DNA from: Parahalioglobus pacificus
GTDB lineage: Bacteria; Pseudomonadota; Gammaproteobacteria; Pseudomonadales; Halieaceae
Length of the DNA: 64,000 bases
Assembly (NCBI RefSeq): GCF_014652275.1
Contig: NZ_BMYM01000001.1
Coordinates: 1,860,001-1,924,000 of the forward strand
Direction of reading: 5' to 3'
The notes beneath the pieces are model-generated. The model did not search any database. It saw nothing but the letters and a program-made list of their open reading frames with translations, and was not told the origin of the DNA. Shown here one piece after another: positions 9,589-18,004 of this stretch; the stretch's first letter is position 1, and each line of letters starts with the position of its first letter. A program made the translations under genes and the position numbers.

Positions 9589-10557
9589 ATGGGCCATATT
9601 TTTGACGATGTATCTGAAACCATTGGCGGCACACCGCTGGTAAAAATAAATCGCATTAGTGACGGCAACATTTTTGCCAAAGTAGAGAATCGCAACCCGG
9701 CAATGTCCGTGAAATGCAGAATCGGCACCAGCATGGTGATGGCCGCTGAGGCTGACGGCAGTCTCAAGGCCGGCATGACTATTGTGGAGCCCACCAGCGG
9801 CAACACTGGCATTGCGCTGGCTTTTGTCGCAGCGGCGCGCGGCTACGGTTGCATCCTCGTTATGCCGAGCACCATGAGCCTTGAAAGACGGATGATCATG
9901 AAAGCACTGGGTGCACAGATCATTACCACCGAAGGCGCCAAGGGTATCCCCGCTGCCATCGAGAAAGCCAACGAGATCATCGCTTCAGACCCCGATAAGC
10001 ACTGGGGCGCGCACCAGTTTGAGAACCCCGCCAATCCCGCAATCCACGAGAGCACAACCGGCCCGGAAATCTGGAAAGACACCGACGGCGCGATTGATGT
10101 GCTGGTTTCTGGCGTAGGCACCGGCGGAACGCTGACGGGAATATCCCGCTACATCAAGAACACGCAAGGTAAGGCGATCACCACTGTCGCCGTTGAGCCG
10201 GCAACAACCACCATGATTACTGCTGCGAAATCAGGGCAGGAGCCCACTCACGCGCCGCACAAAATACAAGGCATAGGCGCGGGCTTTGTCCCCGAGAATC
10301 TTGACCTGGCTATGGTTGACCAGGTTGAACAAGTGACCAATGAAGAGGCCTTTGAATGGGCACACCGGCTCATGCAGGAAGAAGGCATTCTCGCAGGGGG
10401 TTCCTGCGGGGCAGCCATGGCGGTTGCCCATCGGGTGTCTCAGCAGGAGCAGCATAAGGGCAAGAACATCGTTGTGATCCTGCCCGACTCGGGTGAACGC
10501 TATCTCAGCTCGCCGCTGTTCGAGGGCGTGTTCTCCGACAACGAAACGGTGCAGTAA
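9589..10557 (+). CDS. cysK: Cysteine synthase A (O-acetylserine sulfhydrylase)
   Basis: 322 residues, fold-type II PLP enzyme that makes L-cysteine from O-acetylserine and sulfide. The PLP lysine is Lys42 in SVKCRIG. The Thr/Ser substrate loop [12 protein letters not shown] (about 66-77), the phosphate-binding [10 protein letters not shown] (about 174-183) and the C-terminal [11 protein letters not shown] all match CysK rather than CysM. The start at 9589 ([14 protein letters not shown]) is chosen by homology and has AAAGGA about 10 bases upstream; the long upstream extension to 9325 is leader sequence. Monocistronic, convergent with the next gene. Confidence 0.95.
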   Translation: MGHIFDDVSETIGGTPLVKINRISDGNIFAKVENRNPAMSVKCRIGTSMVMAAEADGSLKAGMTIVEPTSGNTGIALAFVAAARGYGCILVMPSTMSLERRMIMKALGAQIITTEGAKGIPAAIEKANEIIASDPDKHWGAHQFENPANPAIHESTTGPEIWKDTDGAIDVLVSGVGTGGTLTGISRYIKNTQGKAITTVAVEPATTTMITAAKSGQEPTHAPHKIQGIGAGFVPENLDLAMVDQVEQVTNEEAFEWAHRLMQEEGILAGGSCGAAMAVAHRVSQQEQHKGKNIVVILPDSGERYLSSPLFEGVFSDNETVQ

Positions 10558-10572
10558 TTGGAGGTACCGGCG

Positions 10573-11325
10573 CTACATGGCGTAGCGCTGGTTCCAGGCA
10601 TCAACAATGCGCTGGTAGCTGCCATCGGAACGCGCCTTGGCCAGCGCCGTATTGAATCTAGCGATCAAATCTTCCGTTCCGACTTTGGAGCGAGAGGCGG
10701 CGACATACAGGCCCCGTTTAGGCAGGGTAATGTCTAGAGGGGTCAACTCGCCCCGCCTGTCTTCCAGGTACTCTGACAGCATCAATGCGATAACCCGATT
10801 GTCACCAATGACATAATCCACCTTGCCATTGAACAGGTTCATCAGGCTCTGAATCATGTGGTTCTCAACCACCAGCGACACGCCGTCTATCCCTTTCAGA
10901 TCCATGCCATACGAGTAATCCTCTAGCACACCGATGCGGCTACCCGCGAGCTGCTCCAGCGAGCGCGGGCGACGATTGGCGGCTTTTGTCGTCACCAGGA
11001 TAGTGTCGTTCAGCAAATAGGGGTCACTGTAAATAAAGTCGCGCTCGCGCTCCTCATCGCGCCAGGCTGCGCCCAGCACGTCATACAGACCAACACGCAC
11101 GCCCTCCATCGCGCGCGGCCAGCGCTCGATGCTGTTGTCTACGGGCAGCCCGGCCTGCTGGAAGATGTGCGTCACCAACTCCAGCGCCAAGCCGCCCTCG
11201 GGGAGTTGAGCGTCCACGTAAGGGGGCCAGGTGTTGGTCATCATTGTGACCGGCGCGGGTGTCTCTGCCGATGCACGCACTGTGGCCAACAATAGCAGTG
11301 CGACTAGCAACCATCTAATCTGCAT
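10573..11325 (-). CDS. Periplasmic solute-binding protein, family 3 (amino-acid type)
   Basis: About 250 residues. A signal peptide (MQIRWLLVALLLLATVRASA) precedes a family 3 binding domain beginning VTMMTNTWPPYVD and including GLALELVTHIFQQAGL, IGVLEDYSYG and YVIGDNRVIALML. Such proteins bind amino acids or related small molecules in the periplasm. No ABC permease or ATPase lies nearby, so it may be an orphan receptor, as is frequent in marine gammaproteobacteria. I prefer the ATG at 11325, preceded by GAGGAA; an ATG at 11337 is also in frame. It starts 14 bases after the stop of the acetyltransferase gene and is probably in its operon. Confidence 0.82.
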   Translation of the reverse strand: MQIRWLLVALLLLATVRASAETPAPVTMMTNTWPPYVDAQLPEGGLALELVTHIFQQAGLPVDNSIERWPRAMEGVRVGLYDVLGAAWRDEERERDFIYSDPYLLNDTILVTTKAANRRPRSLEQLAGSRIGVLEDYSYGMDLKGIDGVSLVVENHMIQSLMNLFNGKVDYVIGDNRVIALMLSEYLEDRRGELTPLDITLPKRGLYVAASRSKVGTEDLIARFNTALAKARSDGSYQRIVDAWNQRYAM

Positions 11326-11339
11326 GGGATTCCTCATTG

Positions 11340-11927
11340 TTAACGGGCTGTTGCCTGCAACTTCTGTTGCAGCCGGCGGCCCACATCAGGCCACTCATTA
11401 TCCAGAACACTAAAGTACACGGAGTCTCGGGAGAAGTCCCCCTGAACGATCATGTGCTGGCGTAGCACACCCTCGCGGGTTGCACCGATCCCCTCCAGCG
11501 CCCGCTGCGAGCGCAAATTGCGCGCGTCGGCCTTGAATTCAACCCGCCGACAGCCCATAACCTCGAATGCATGGGACAGCAGGAGATACTTTGCTTCAGT
11601 GTTCACGCCTGTGCCTTGCCAGTCCTGACCCAGCCATGTCCAACCAATCTCCAGCGATGCGTGTTCGGGGCGAATATTCAGATACCGCGTGCTGCCCACA
11701 ACCTTACCCTTGGCTACCTCAACAATCGCAAAGGGATACTGGTCGGCTTGCGCCATGGCCTCATCAACCCAGTGCCGTGTGTCTGCAAGATCGACAAAAC
11801 AGGCGCGGGGCATGTAGCGCCAGTCATCTGCCTCACGGCCACGATTGAACAAGCCTTGCGCATGAGACTGGTCCAGATGCTCAAGGCGAATGCGCGACCC
11901 CTGCAGCGGCTGTGCGGGAAGTTTCAT
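11340..11927 (-). CDS. GNAT acetyltransferase, RimJ/RimL-like
   Basis: 195 residues with the GNAT fold. The acetyl-CoA binding strand and loop are seen in EIGWTWLGQDWQGTGVNTEAKYLLLSHAFE, where the usual Q/RxxGxG/A motif reads QDWQGTG, near 90-110. The RAGREADD-type N-terminus and VEFKADARNLRSQRALEGIGATREG near 130-155 are typical of the RimJ/RimL branch, which acetylates protein N-termini or small molecules. A GGAG lies 8 bases before the ATG at 11927. Substrate unknown. Confidence 0.85.
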   Translation of the reverse strand: MKLPAQPLQGSRIRLEHLDQSHAQGLFNRGREADDWRYMPRACFVDLADTRHWVDEAMAQADQYPFAIVEVAKGKVVGSTRYLNIRPEHASLEIGWTWLGQDWQGTGVNTEAKYLLLSHAFEVMGCRRVEFKADARNLRSQRALEGIGATREGVLRQHMIVQGDFSRDSVYFSVLDNEWPDVGRRLQQKLQATAR

Positions 11928-11955
11928 CGATAGGACTCCAATGTCCGAGACAAGG

Positions 11956-12927
11956 CTAGGGAATTAACAAACTTGAACCGGTGGTCTTACGCGATTCCAG
12001 ATCGCGATGTGCCTGTGCGACATCAGCGAGCGCGTAGCGCTGCTGAATATTTACGGCGAGGCGCCCATCTAACACGCGCTCGAACACATCTGCAGCCGAC
12101 TGTCTCAGTTCTTCTGTGCTTGCGGTGTAGGTCATAAGGGTGGGACGAGTGATGAACAATGATCCCTTGTTGGCAAGCACCTGCAAATCCAAAGGTTCCG
12201 GCGAGCCGGAGGCATTGCCAAACGACACCATTAAACCGCGCATGCTCAAGCAATCCAGAGAGGTTTCGAAGGTGTCTTTCCCTACCCCGTCATAGACCAC
12301 CGGCACGCCCAAACCACCGGTAATCTCTCGCACGCGCTCTGCCACATTTTCATGGCTATAGTTAATGACATGGTCATACCCGTGCGCCCTGGCCAACTCA
12401 GCCTTGGCTTCCGTGCTCACGGTGCCAATGACTGTGGCACCCAGCGCACTGGCCCACTGCCCAAACAGTAAACCCACACCGCCGGCTGCCGCGTGGAACA
12501 CGCAGGTTTGGCCAGATGCCAGTGGATAGGTGCGTTGCAGCAAATACTCAACGGTAGCGCCCTTCAGCAATACTGCCGCTGCGGTTTCCAGGTCGATGCC
12601 GTCGGCGACACGAACCAGTCTAGCGGCAGGAAGATTGATACATTCGGAATACGCACCGAAACCCGCCGTGCAGTAAGCGACACGATCACCCACGTTCAGG
12701 TCTGCGCCCTCCCCTACTGCGATAACCTCACCGGCCGCTTCCAACCCTATGCCGGTTGGCAATGGCAGGGGATACAGGCCACTGCGATGATAGGTATCTA
12801 TGTAGTTGAGACCGATGGCCTTGTTGCGAACCTGCACCATGCCCGGCCCCGGCGCATCCAGCTCAACTTCTATCAGGTCGAGCACTTCCGGGCCGCCTGT
12901 CTGCTCTATCCTTACTGCCTTTACCAT
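11956..12927 (-). CDS. qorA: NADPH:quinone oxidoreductase, QorA type
   Basis: 323 residues of the medium-chain dehydrogenase/reductase family without zinc ligands. The N-terminal catalytic domain contains the QOR signature region (IGLNYIDTYHRSGLYPLPLPTG), and the Rossmann motif AAAGGVGLLFGQWA begins near residue 145. It reduces quinones with NADPH in the cytosol. AGGAG lies 8 bases before the ATG at 12927. It heads a minus-strand run with the acetyltransferase (28-base gap) and the solute-binding protein. Divergent from the transporter gene at 13027. Confidence 0.9.
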   Translation of the reverse strand: MVKAVRIEQTGGPEVLDLIEVELDAPGPGMVQVRNKAIGLNYIDTYHRSGLYPLPLPTGIGLEAAGEVIAVGEGADLNVGDRVAYCTAGFGAYSECINLPAARLVRVADGIDLETAAAVLLKGATVEYLLQRTYPLASGQTCVFHAAAGGVGLLFGQWASALGATVIGTVSTEAKAELARAHGYDHVINYSHENVAERVREITGGLGVPVVYDGVGKDTFETSLDCLSMRGLMVSFGNASGSPEPLDLQVLANKGSLFITRPTLMTYTASTEELRQSAADVFERVLDGRLAVNIQQRYALADVAQAHRDLESRKTTGSSLLIP

Positions 12928-13026
12928 GCTCTACACTCCTGCATTTTGCGCGCGGCTATGGCGAGCGCTCCCGGCGACAATGCACGCTGCGGTATACTAC
13001 CCTGATAACGACAAGAATGAGCAGTC

Positions 13027-14652
13027 ATGCACGGCTACACCCAAACTGAGCGTTTCCTTTCGCTCTTCACTGCGCTGAGAAGCGGTGAGGGAGACAGCGC
13101 CCTGCGCCTGTGCCTGCAGTCCTTTGTCATTATGTTCGCGTATTACCTCCTCAAAGTGATTCGCGAACCACTGATCCTCGCCGACGGCTCAGCAGAGCTT
13201 CGCGCGTACACTACAGCAGCACAGGCGATGCTGCTGATGCTCATCGTGCCACTATTTACGCGCGCGTACTTAAAGGTCCGGCTGCTACAGGAAAAGCATC
13301 ACCTCTTTCGGCATACGCTGTTATTTTTTATTGCTAACCTCTCAATTTTTGCGATAGCACATGCTGCAGGACTGGCCATCGGCGTAGCCTTCTATATCTG
13401 GCTCGGCATATTTGCGGTCATGATCCCGGCACTGTTCTGGGCCTTCGCGGCTGACCTGTACAACCTGAAGTCAGGCCAACGTATTTTTCCGCTGATCGCG
13501 GCCGCCGCTGCTTTCGGCGCGTTGCTGGGTTCAGGCGTTGCCGGGGAACTGGATGTCCGTGTGGGCCATCATGGGGTAATAATCGCAGCGGCCGTGGCTC
13601 TGTTACTGCCATGGATGCTGAGCCGGCGCACAGAGCAGTTCATTCCTACCGGATCGCGATCCTTGACACTGGAACGAGGCGGACAGGTTCAACACCCTTT
13701 ACTAGAGGGCTTTCTCGTCGTCTGGCGAAGCCGCTACCTCACCCTGATTGCCATCTTTGTCATTCTGCTGAACCTGATCAACACCAACGGTGAGTACATT
13801 TTGGCGGAGTTCGTTACCGACGAGGCTGCCAGGCACAATGCAGTCACCGGGGACGCAGATGCCTACATAACGGGTTTTTACAGCCAGTACCTATTTATCA
13901 CCACGCTTCTTGGCTTTCTCATTCAGCTGTTCCTGGTATCGCGAATATACGAGCGGGTGGGCATTGCCGGCGCCCTACATATACTGCCCATACTGATGAT
14001 CATCAGCTACAGCGCGATCGCCCTACTTCCGCTGCTAGTGGTGGTTCGCCTTGCGCTCATTGCCGAGAACAGTCTGAATTACTCGCTGCAAACCACCACG
14101 CGGCACGCCTTGTTCCTGCCTGTAGAGCGCGAAGAAAAGTATGTCGGCAAGCACATCATCGACACCTTTTTCTTTCGACTGGGGGACGTATTGTCCGGGG
14201 GTTTTGTTTATCTGGCGAGTACGCTGGTTGGCCTGGGAATCGTGGGCTTCGTCTCCATCAACATTGTTTTGGCAGGTCTGTTGCTGGTGGTGTCGCGTGC
14301 CATCGGCCAGCGCCACAGCTCGACTGCAGCGGAGCAGCTCAACAACATGGCGCCAGAGGTTGCCTGTGCACCCGCGGATCTTTACGTGACTGCTGGTGCC
14401 TCACAACAAATGGCCTTGCCCTCTGACACCTTCGTTGACCCTGACGTTGGAGATGCACTGAAGTATCAGGCTTTTGCAACGCACTCGGATCGACTGCCCG
14501 CCTGGATAAAGTTCGATACGCTGAATCGAACCTTCACCTTCGCGCCACCGCCGAGGGCGGCCGGCAGTCTGCGCATTCGTGTCGTGGCCAGGGACTACGA
14601 CGGTTTGGAAGCCGAACTCAGTTTTACCGTGAACTATGGCGCAGGTGCCTGA
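13027..14652 (+). CDS. ATP/ADP-translocase-like transporter with C-terminal Ig/cadherin-like domain
   Basis: 541 residues. The first 430 or so form a 12-helix transporter related to the TLC/NTT (ATP:ADP antiporter) family and the broader MFS; recognisable pieces are YYLLKVIREPLILADG, IFPLIAAAAAFGALLGSG and the second-half LNYSLQTTTRHALFLPV. NTT proteins swap nucleotides across membranes, but substrates of members in free-living bacteria are mostly unknown. Residues about 440-540 (PEVACAPADLYVTAG...FVDPDVGDALKYQA...LRIRVVARDYDGLEAELSFTV) form a soluble domain that looks like a dystroglycan/cadherin-type Ig module (He_PIG-like). I know of no such fusion in this family. The final 19 bases overlap the convergent paralogue. 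A TATACT box at 12993-12998 may be the -10. Confidence 0.8.
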   Translation: MHGYTQTERFLSLFTALRSGEGDSALRLCLQSFVIMFAYYLLKVIREPLILADGSAELRAYTTAAQAMLLMLIVPLFTRAYLKVRLLQEKHHLFRHTLLFFIANLSIFAIAHAAGLAIGVAFYIWLGIFAVMIPALFWAFAADLYNLKSGQRIFPLIAAAAAFGALLGSGVAGELDVRVGHHGVIIAAAVALLLPWMLSRRTEQFIPTGSRSLTLERGGQVQHPLLEGFLVVWRSRYLTLIAIFVILLNLINTNGEYILAEFVTDEAARHNAVTGDADAYITGFYSQYLFITTLLGFLIQLFLVSRIYERVGIAGALHILPILMIISYSAIALLPLLVVVRLALIAENSLNYSLQTTTRHALFLPVEREEKYVGKHIIDTFFFRLGDVLSGGFVYLASTLVGLGIVGFVSINIVLAGLLLVVSRAIGQRHSSTAAEQLNNMAPEVACAPADLYVTAGASQQMALPSDTFVDPDVGDALKYQAFATHSDRLPAWIKFDTLNRTFTFAPPPRAAGSLRIRVVARDYDGLEAELSFTVNYGAGA

Positions 14653-15959
14653 GCCGTTTCAGCTCGTTCGTATTCGGCAAATCGACGCCCCGCATACGTC
14701 GCCGCCCAGAGCCACACCGCCAGAAGTACAAGCGTAATCACGCTCAAATACCTTAGACTTTCGAAGTCGCTGAACATCAGGGTAAGACCCAGACTCACAA
14801 CCACCGCGATTGCCTTGGCAAAACGCTGCACAAACATATCGATAAACGCCTTGGCTCTGTACTTCTCCGCCTGGGAGGTCGGCACATACAGGGCTTCCTT
14901 TGCCGACTGGTTGATGGAGTAGCTGAAAGCATTATCTGCCGTGTTCAATAAGCTGCCGACCCAGAGCACGGGGAACAGCAGGAAGGCCGAGGAACCTAGC
15001 GCTATCGCGCAGGGCAGAACGATCAGCGCAATCCCCACGCCAAAGCGAGACATCACCAGCCCGGTGAGAAACAGCTGCACGAACAGGGAGACCCAGTTGG
15101 TGATTGAGAACACCAATGCAAACTGCGCCCCTATCTCAGGGCCCGACAAGTAGTGAGCGATAGTCGACGTGAACTGGAAGTCCACCATCGTTGATATCAC
15201 TTCATACAAGCCGACAATAGCGACAATCGACAGCAGGTAAGGCGATCGCATCACCAGCAGCGCACCCTCGGTTGCAGGGTTTGCACTGCCTTGCTCAGGG
15301 TCGGGAGCACTGGGTTCTATCTCGACCTGCACATAACGGCTGGCATAGGCCGCCGCAATCAGAATCAGCAGTGCGAAACCCGTACACACCCATAACCACT
15401 CGCCATTACTGAAACGCTCGATGTTCAGCCTCAGCACCGTTGTGCCGAACACACCGCCCGCGACGCCGCCAAGACCGACCAGCCCGTACAAGCGCTTTGC
15501 TGTATCGGGCCTCACCGAGTCATTGAGAAACGCGAAAAATGTCGCGACCATCAGCGTGCTGAACAGGTCGCCAAAGAGATAGAAGCTCCAGACAGTGCCA
15601 GGTCCAGGCTGGTGCAGAAGTTGGACGAACAGCACGTAGCACGCGACAAAGAAACCGGTGAACACGAAGCTGAGTTTTTCCCGGCGCAGTTGCCGACTGA
15701 GCGCACTGAACACCACAACCGCGATAAAGGCCACGACCATGTTCAGCACCTTCGCCAGCAGCTCCGCCTGGGCTGCGTTGAACACCGTACCTAGGAAAGT
15801 GAATCCTCTGTCATCGTAGTACTGGATGAACAAGCCCTTCTTCAGAGGCTTGAGAATCCAGAAGCTGCTGATCACCAGAAAGAAGTAGCAAAACATCGAG
15901 AGCGCCAGCGGCCATTCGCCGCGCCGCACATCCATAAACGCCTGCAAGGGATTAGTCAT
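14634..15959 (-). CDS. ATP/ADP-translocase-like MFS transporter
   Basis: 441 residues, all membrane domain, with about 12 helices. The beginning (WPLALSMFCYFFLVISSFWILKPLKKGLFIQYY) and the middle (AKRLYGLVGLGGVAGGVFGTT; FSYSINQSAKEALYVPTSQAEKYRAKAFIDMFVQR) are typical of NTP/NDP exchanger-like MFS proteins. It is a paralogue of the gene at 13027 but lacks the Ig-like tail. The 3' ends of the two genes overlap by 19 bases in opposite orientation. It lies 65 bases after the phosphatase-kinase gene on the same strand and may be cotranscribed with it. Nucleotide exchange is inferred from family resemblance only. Confidence 0.8.
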   Translation of the reverse strand: MTNPLQAFMDVRRGEWPLALSMFCYFFLVISSFWILKPLKKGLFIQYYDDRGFTFLGTVFNAAQAELLAKVLNMVVAFIAVVVFSALSRQLRREKLSFVFTGFFVACYVLFVQLLHQPGPGTVWSFYLFGDLFSTLMVATFFAFLNDSVRPDTAKRLYGLVGLGGVAGGVFGTTVLRLNIERFSNGEWLWVCTGFALLILIAAAYASRYVQVEIEPSAPDPEQGSANPATEGALLVMRSPYLLSIVAIVGLYEVISTMVDFQFTSTIAHYLSGPEIGAQFALVFSITNWVSLFVQLFLTGLVMSRFGVGIALIVLPCAIALGSSAFLLFPVLWVGSLLNTADNAFSYSINQSAKEALYVPTSQAEKYRAKAFIDMFVQRFAKAIAVVVSLGLTLMFSDFESLRYLSVITLVLLAVWLWAATYAGRRFAEYERAETAQAPAP

Positions 15960-16024
15960 CGACTATCCCTGATCGAGTAGCGCGCGGCTCGGCCTTCACA
16001 CGATGTTGCCAATGAGAAAACAAC

Positions 16025-17929
16025 TCAGCGATCTTCTGGGCGCTTGGCCTGCTTGAGAATAAGGTCCCGCCGCTCCAGTATTGCCTGTATCTGCTTGGGG
16101 TGAAGGTATTCTGACAACTCCGCCGTCAGCATCTCCTCATCCAGCGCCTCTAACTTACCGCGCAGCAAGTCAGACACCTGCAGGATGACCTTACGGTATT
16201 GCTTGGGTCGGTCATCCTTGGCGCGGAAGGCCAGCGAGTGATCGATAAAGCGCAACATGTAATCGTCCTTGGTCCACAGGATATTGGTCAGATTGCGGTC
16301 ATCGTTATGAATCAGGATGTCGAATATGTAGCGTAGCCGGTACTGCTCATGCTGCTTACAGAAGCTATTGAATGGCATATCGCTCGCCACCCTGTCCCGT
16401 TCGTTAATGGCATTCTCCACCCAATCCGACAGTGCACCGTCCTGACCCTCCACTTGGGCGAGCGTCGCGGTGGGAACCATTTGCAGATCAATCATCCGGT
16501 CAATCTTGTAGGCCGCCACGTCGTAGACGTAGCGATCTGCATCATCGTTGCGACGGGGGATGTAGCGCTCCCGGGATTCAATACCCGGGTGACTGTCTTC
16601 GTATTTGAAGACTGAATCATTGGTCATGCCGTTGGCGCTCTGACGAACGCGCTTGGGTTTGGTAATGCCTGTGCCAATATCTTTCACCGACACCACCTCC
16701 GCGGTACGCATAAACTCCTCGAGGTCGGCATCTGACATCTGCGACAACTGCATTGCCAGTTCACGCACTTCAGGGGTTGGCTGCGCACGCTCACCATTAC
16801 CAAGGTAATGGATATATTCCTGGCCGTCGCCATAAATCAGGGCAGCGGCACGCCCCTTATAAACAGACTTCAGCATGCCGGTATCAAGCCGGATGGCGCT
16901 TCCCCCCATGCGGGAGTGGACATCTCCACGCGTTGGTGTGTGTCCGACAACAAGTTGCTCGGCACCAACCTTCTTCAGAAACCGTTCCGTATTGAATGAC
17001 TCCGTGTACGGATGACACAGTGCTGTACCGCGGTACCAGATTGGGCTGTCATCACTGAAAACGACCGCTTCCTGCGCTTCAAATACTGCCGTGAGCGGAT
17101 CAAACCAGTCCGCCCGCTTTCGAGGGTTCGCCAAAGCGAACTTTTCTGCGGCGGCATTCAGAAAGCGCAAGCGGTCGTCATAGCTCACATGCCAGGGCAT
17201 CACGCCCGCATCACGGAGGTCATCAATATTCTTGAGATAATCCTGCAGTTCAGTCTGCAGCTCTTTGTTCAATTGTCGCAGAGTCTTGTCACTGAGCTCG
17301 TACGCTATACCCGCATGCAGAAACACCTTATCGTTGACCTTGATCACGTAGGGTTTATCGATCAACCATGACCCCAATGGACCATCACTGGCGTAAGCTT
17401 TGCGCAGCGCGAAATAGCCGGGCGGGTACTGCGTATCGAAGGCAGCCCGCACATCCGCATCATCGCCTCCACTGTTGAAGCGGCGGTAGTCCGCAAAGGC
17501 GGCGTCCCTGTCAGCAGCTGTCTCATCGGCTGAAAACTCTGCAAATTCCGCTGCCGACACGTAGCGCAAGTCACCCGTTAACACCATGACTTCATGGTTG
17601 CCCAAAATGAGATGAACGGCACCACCCGCGGCGGCGGCCTGCTGCTCAAGCTTCATCATTAATTCAACGACTTTGCGAGAACCAGGCCCGCGGTCGATCA
17701 GGTCACCGACTGATACGAGATGGGCGTTACCCCCAACCCAGTTGAGGTCAGCATCCGCAACACCCACCTCCTGCAGCAATGCCGTCCAATCTTCATAGGC
17801 ACCATGGACATCACCAAAGGCAACCACACGGCCCGGTGCCTGCACGTCATACTCTGCAGCCGCTGCGCCTGCAGGCAACAGCAGTGCACAAACCGTAAAT
17901 ACAGATATCAGCCAACGCATCAGCAGCAT
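16025..17929 (-). CDS. Secreted PPP-type phosphatase fused to HipA/PI4K-like kinase domain
   Basis: 634 residues. Signal peptide 1-25 ending AAAA. A metallophosphoesterase of the Shewanella-like phosphatase type follows, with the metal motifs GDVHG (39-43), GDLIDRG (75-81) and GNHE (110-113), and the late histidine motif VVGHTPT near 325. After a linker, residues about 425-630 resemble the atypical kinase fold of HipA, PI4K and FAM20: a candidate nucleotide-binding Lys in NDSVFKYED near 440, DVAAYKIDRMIDLQMVP, a catalytic-type loop ILIHNDDRNLTNILW near 541, and a metal-binding Asp in RFIDHSLAF near 562. The kinase call rests on motif reading and needs a profile or structure search. The start ATG has GAGGGG 7 bases upstream. 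Opposing phosphatase and kinase activities in one exported protein would be remarkable. Confidence 0.78.
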   Translation of the reverse strand: MLLMRWLISVFTVCALLLPAGAAAAEYDVQAPGRVVAFGDVHGAYEDWTALLQEVGVADADLNWVGGNAHLVSVGDLIDRGPGSRKVVELMMKLEQQAAAAGGAVHLILGNHEVMVLTGDLRYVSAAEFAEFSADETAADRDAAFADYRRFNSGGDDADVRAAFDTQYPPGYFALRKAYASDGPLGSWLIDKPYVIKVNDKVFLHAGIAYELSDKTLRQLNKELQTELQDYLKNIDDLRDAGVMPWHVSYDDRLRFLNAAAEKFALANPRKRADWFDPLTAVFEAQEAVVFSDDSPIWYRGTALCHPYTESFNTERFLKKVGAEQLVVGHTPTRGDVHSRMGGSAIRLDTGMLKSVYKGRAAALIYGDGQEYIHYLGNGERAQPTPEVRELAMQLSQMSDADLEEFMRTAEVVSVKDIGTGITKPKRVRQSANGMTNDSVFKYEDSHPGIESRERYIPRRNDDADRYVYDVAAYKIDRMIDLQMVPTATLAQVEGQDGALSDWVENAINERDRVASDMPFNSFCKQHEQYRLRYIFDILIHNDDRNLTNILWTKDDYMLRFIDHSLAFRAKDDRPKQYRKVILQVSDLLRGKLEALDEEMLTAELSEYLHPKQIQAILERRDLILKQAKRPEDR

Positions 17930-18004
17930 TGATCTAGCCCCTCTGGAGTGGTTATTTTCTGGTTAAAGTGTAGCTGGCCAGGCGACAAATGCCACGCGGC
18001 AAGG

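Noticed and set aside
9226-9597. 123-codon minus-strand frame in the cysK leader region
   Set aside because: Cys/Arg-rich translation without homology; the region is better explained by a small RNA and the terminator at its end.
14634-14652. Possible frameshift joining the two transporter genes
   Set aside because: The genes are on opposite strands and each ends in its own proper stop, so this is a convergent overlap and not a broken gene.
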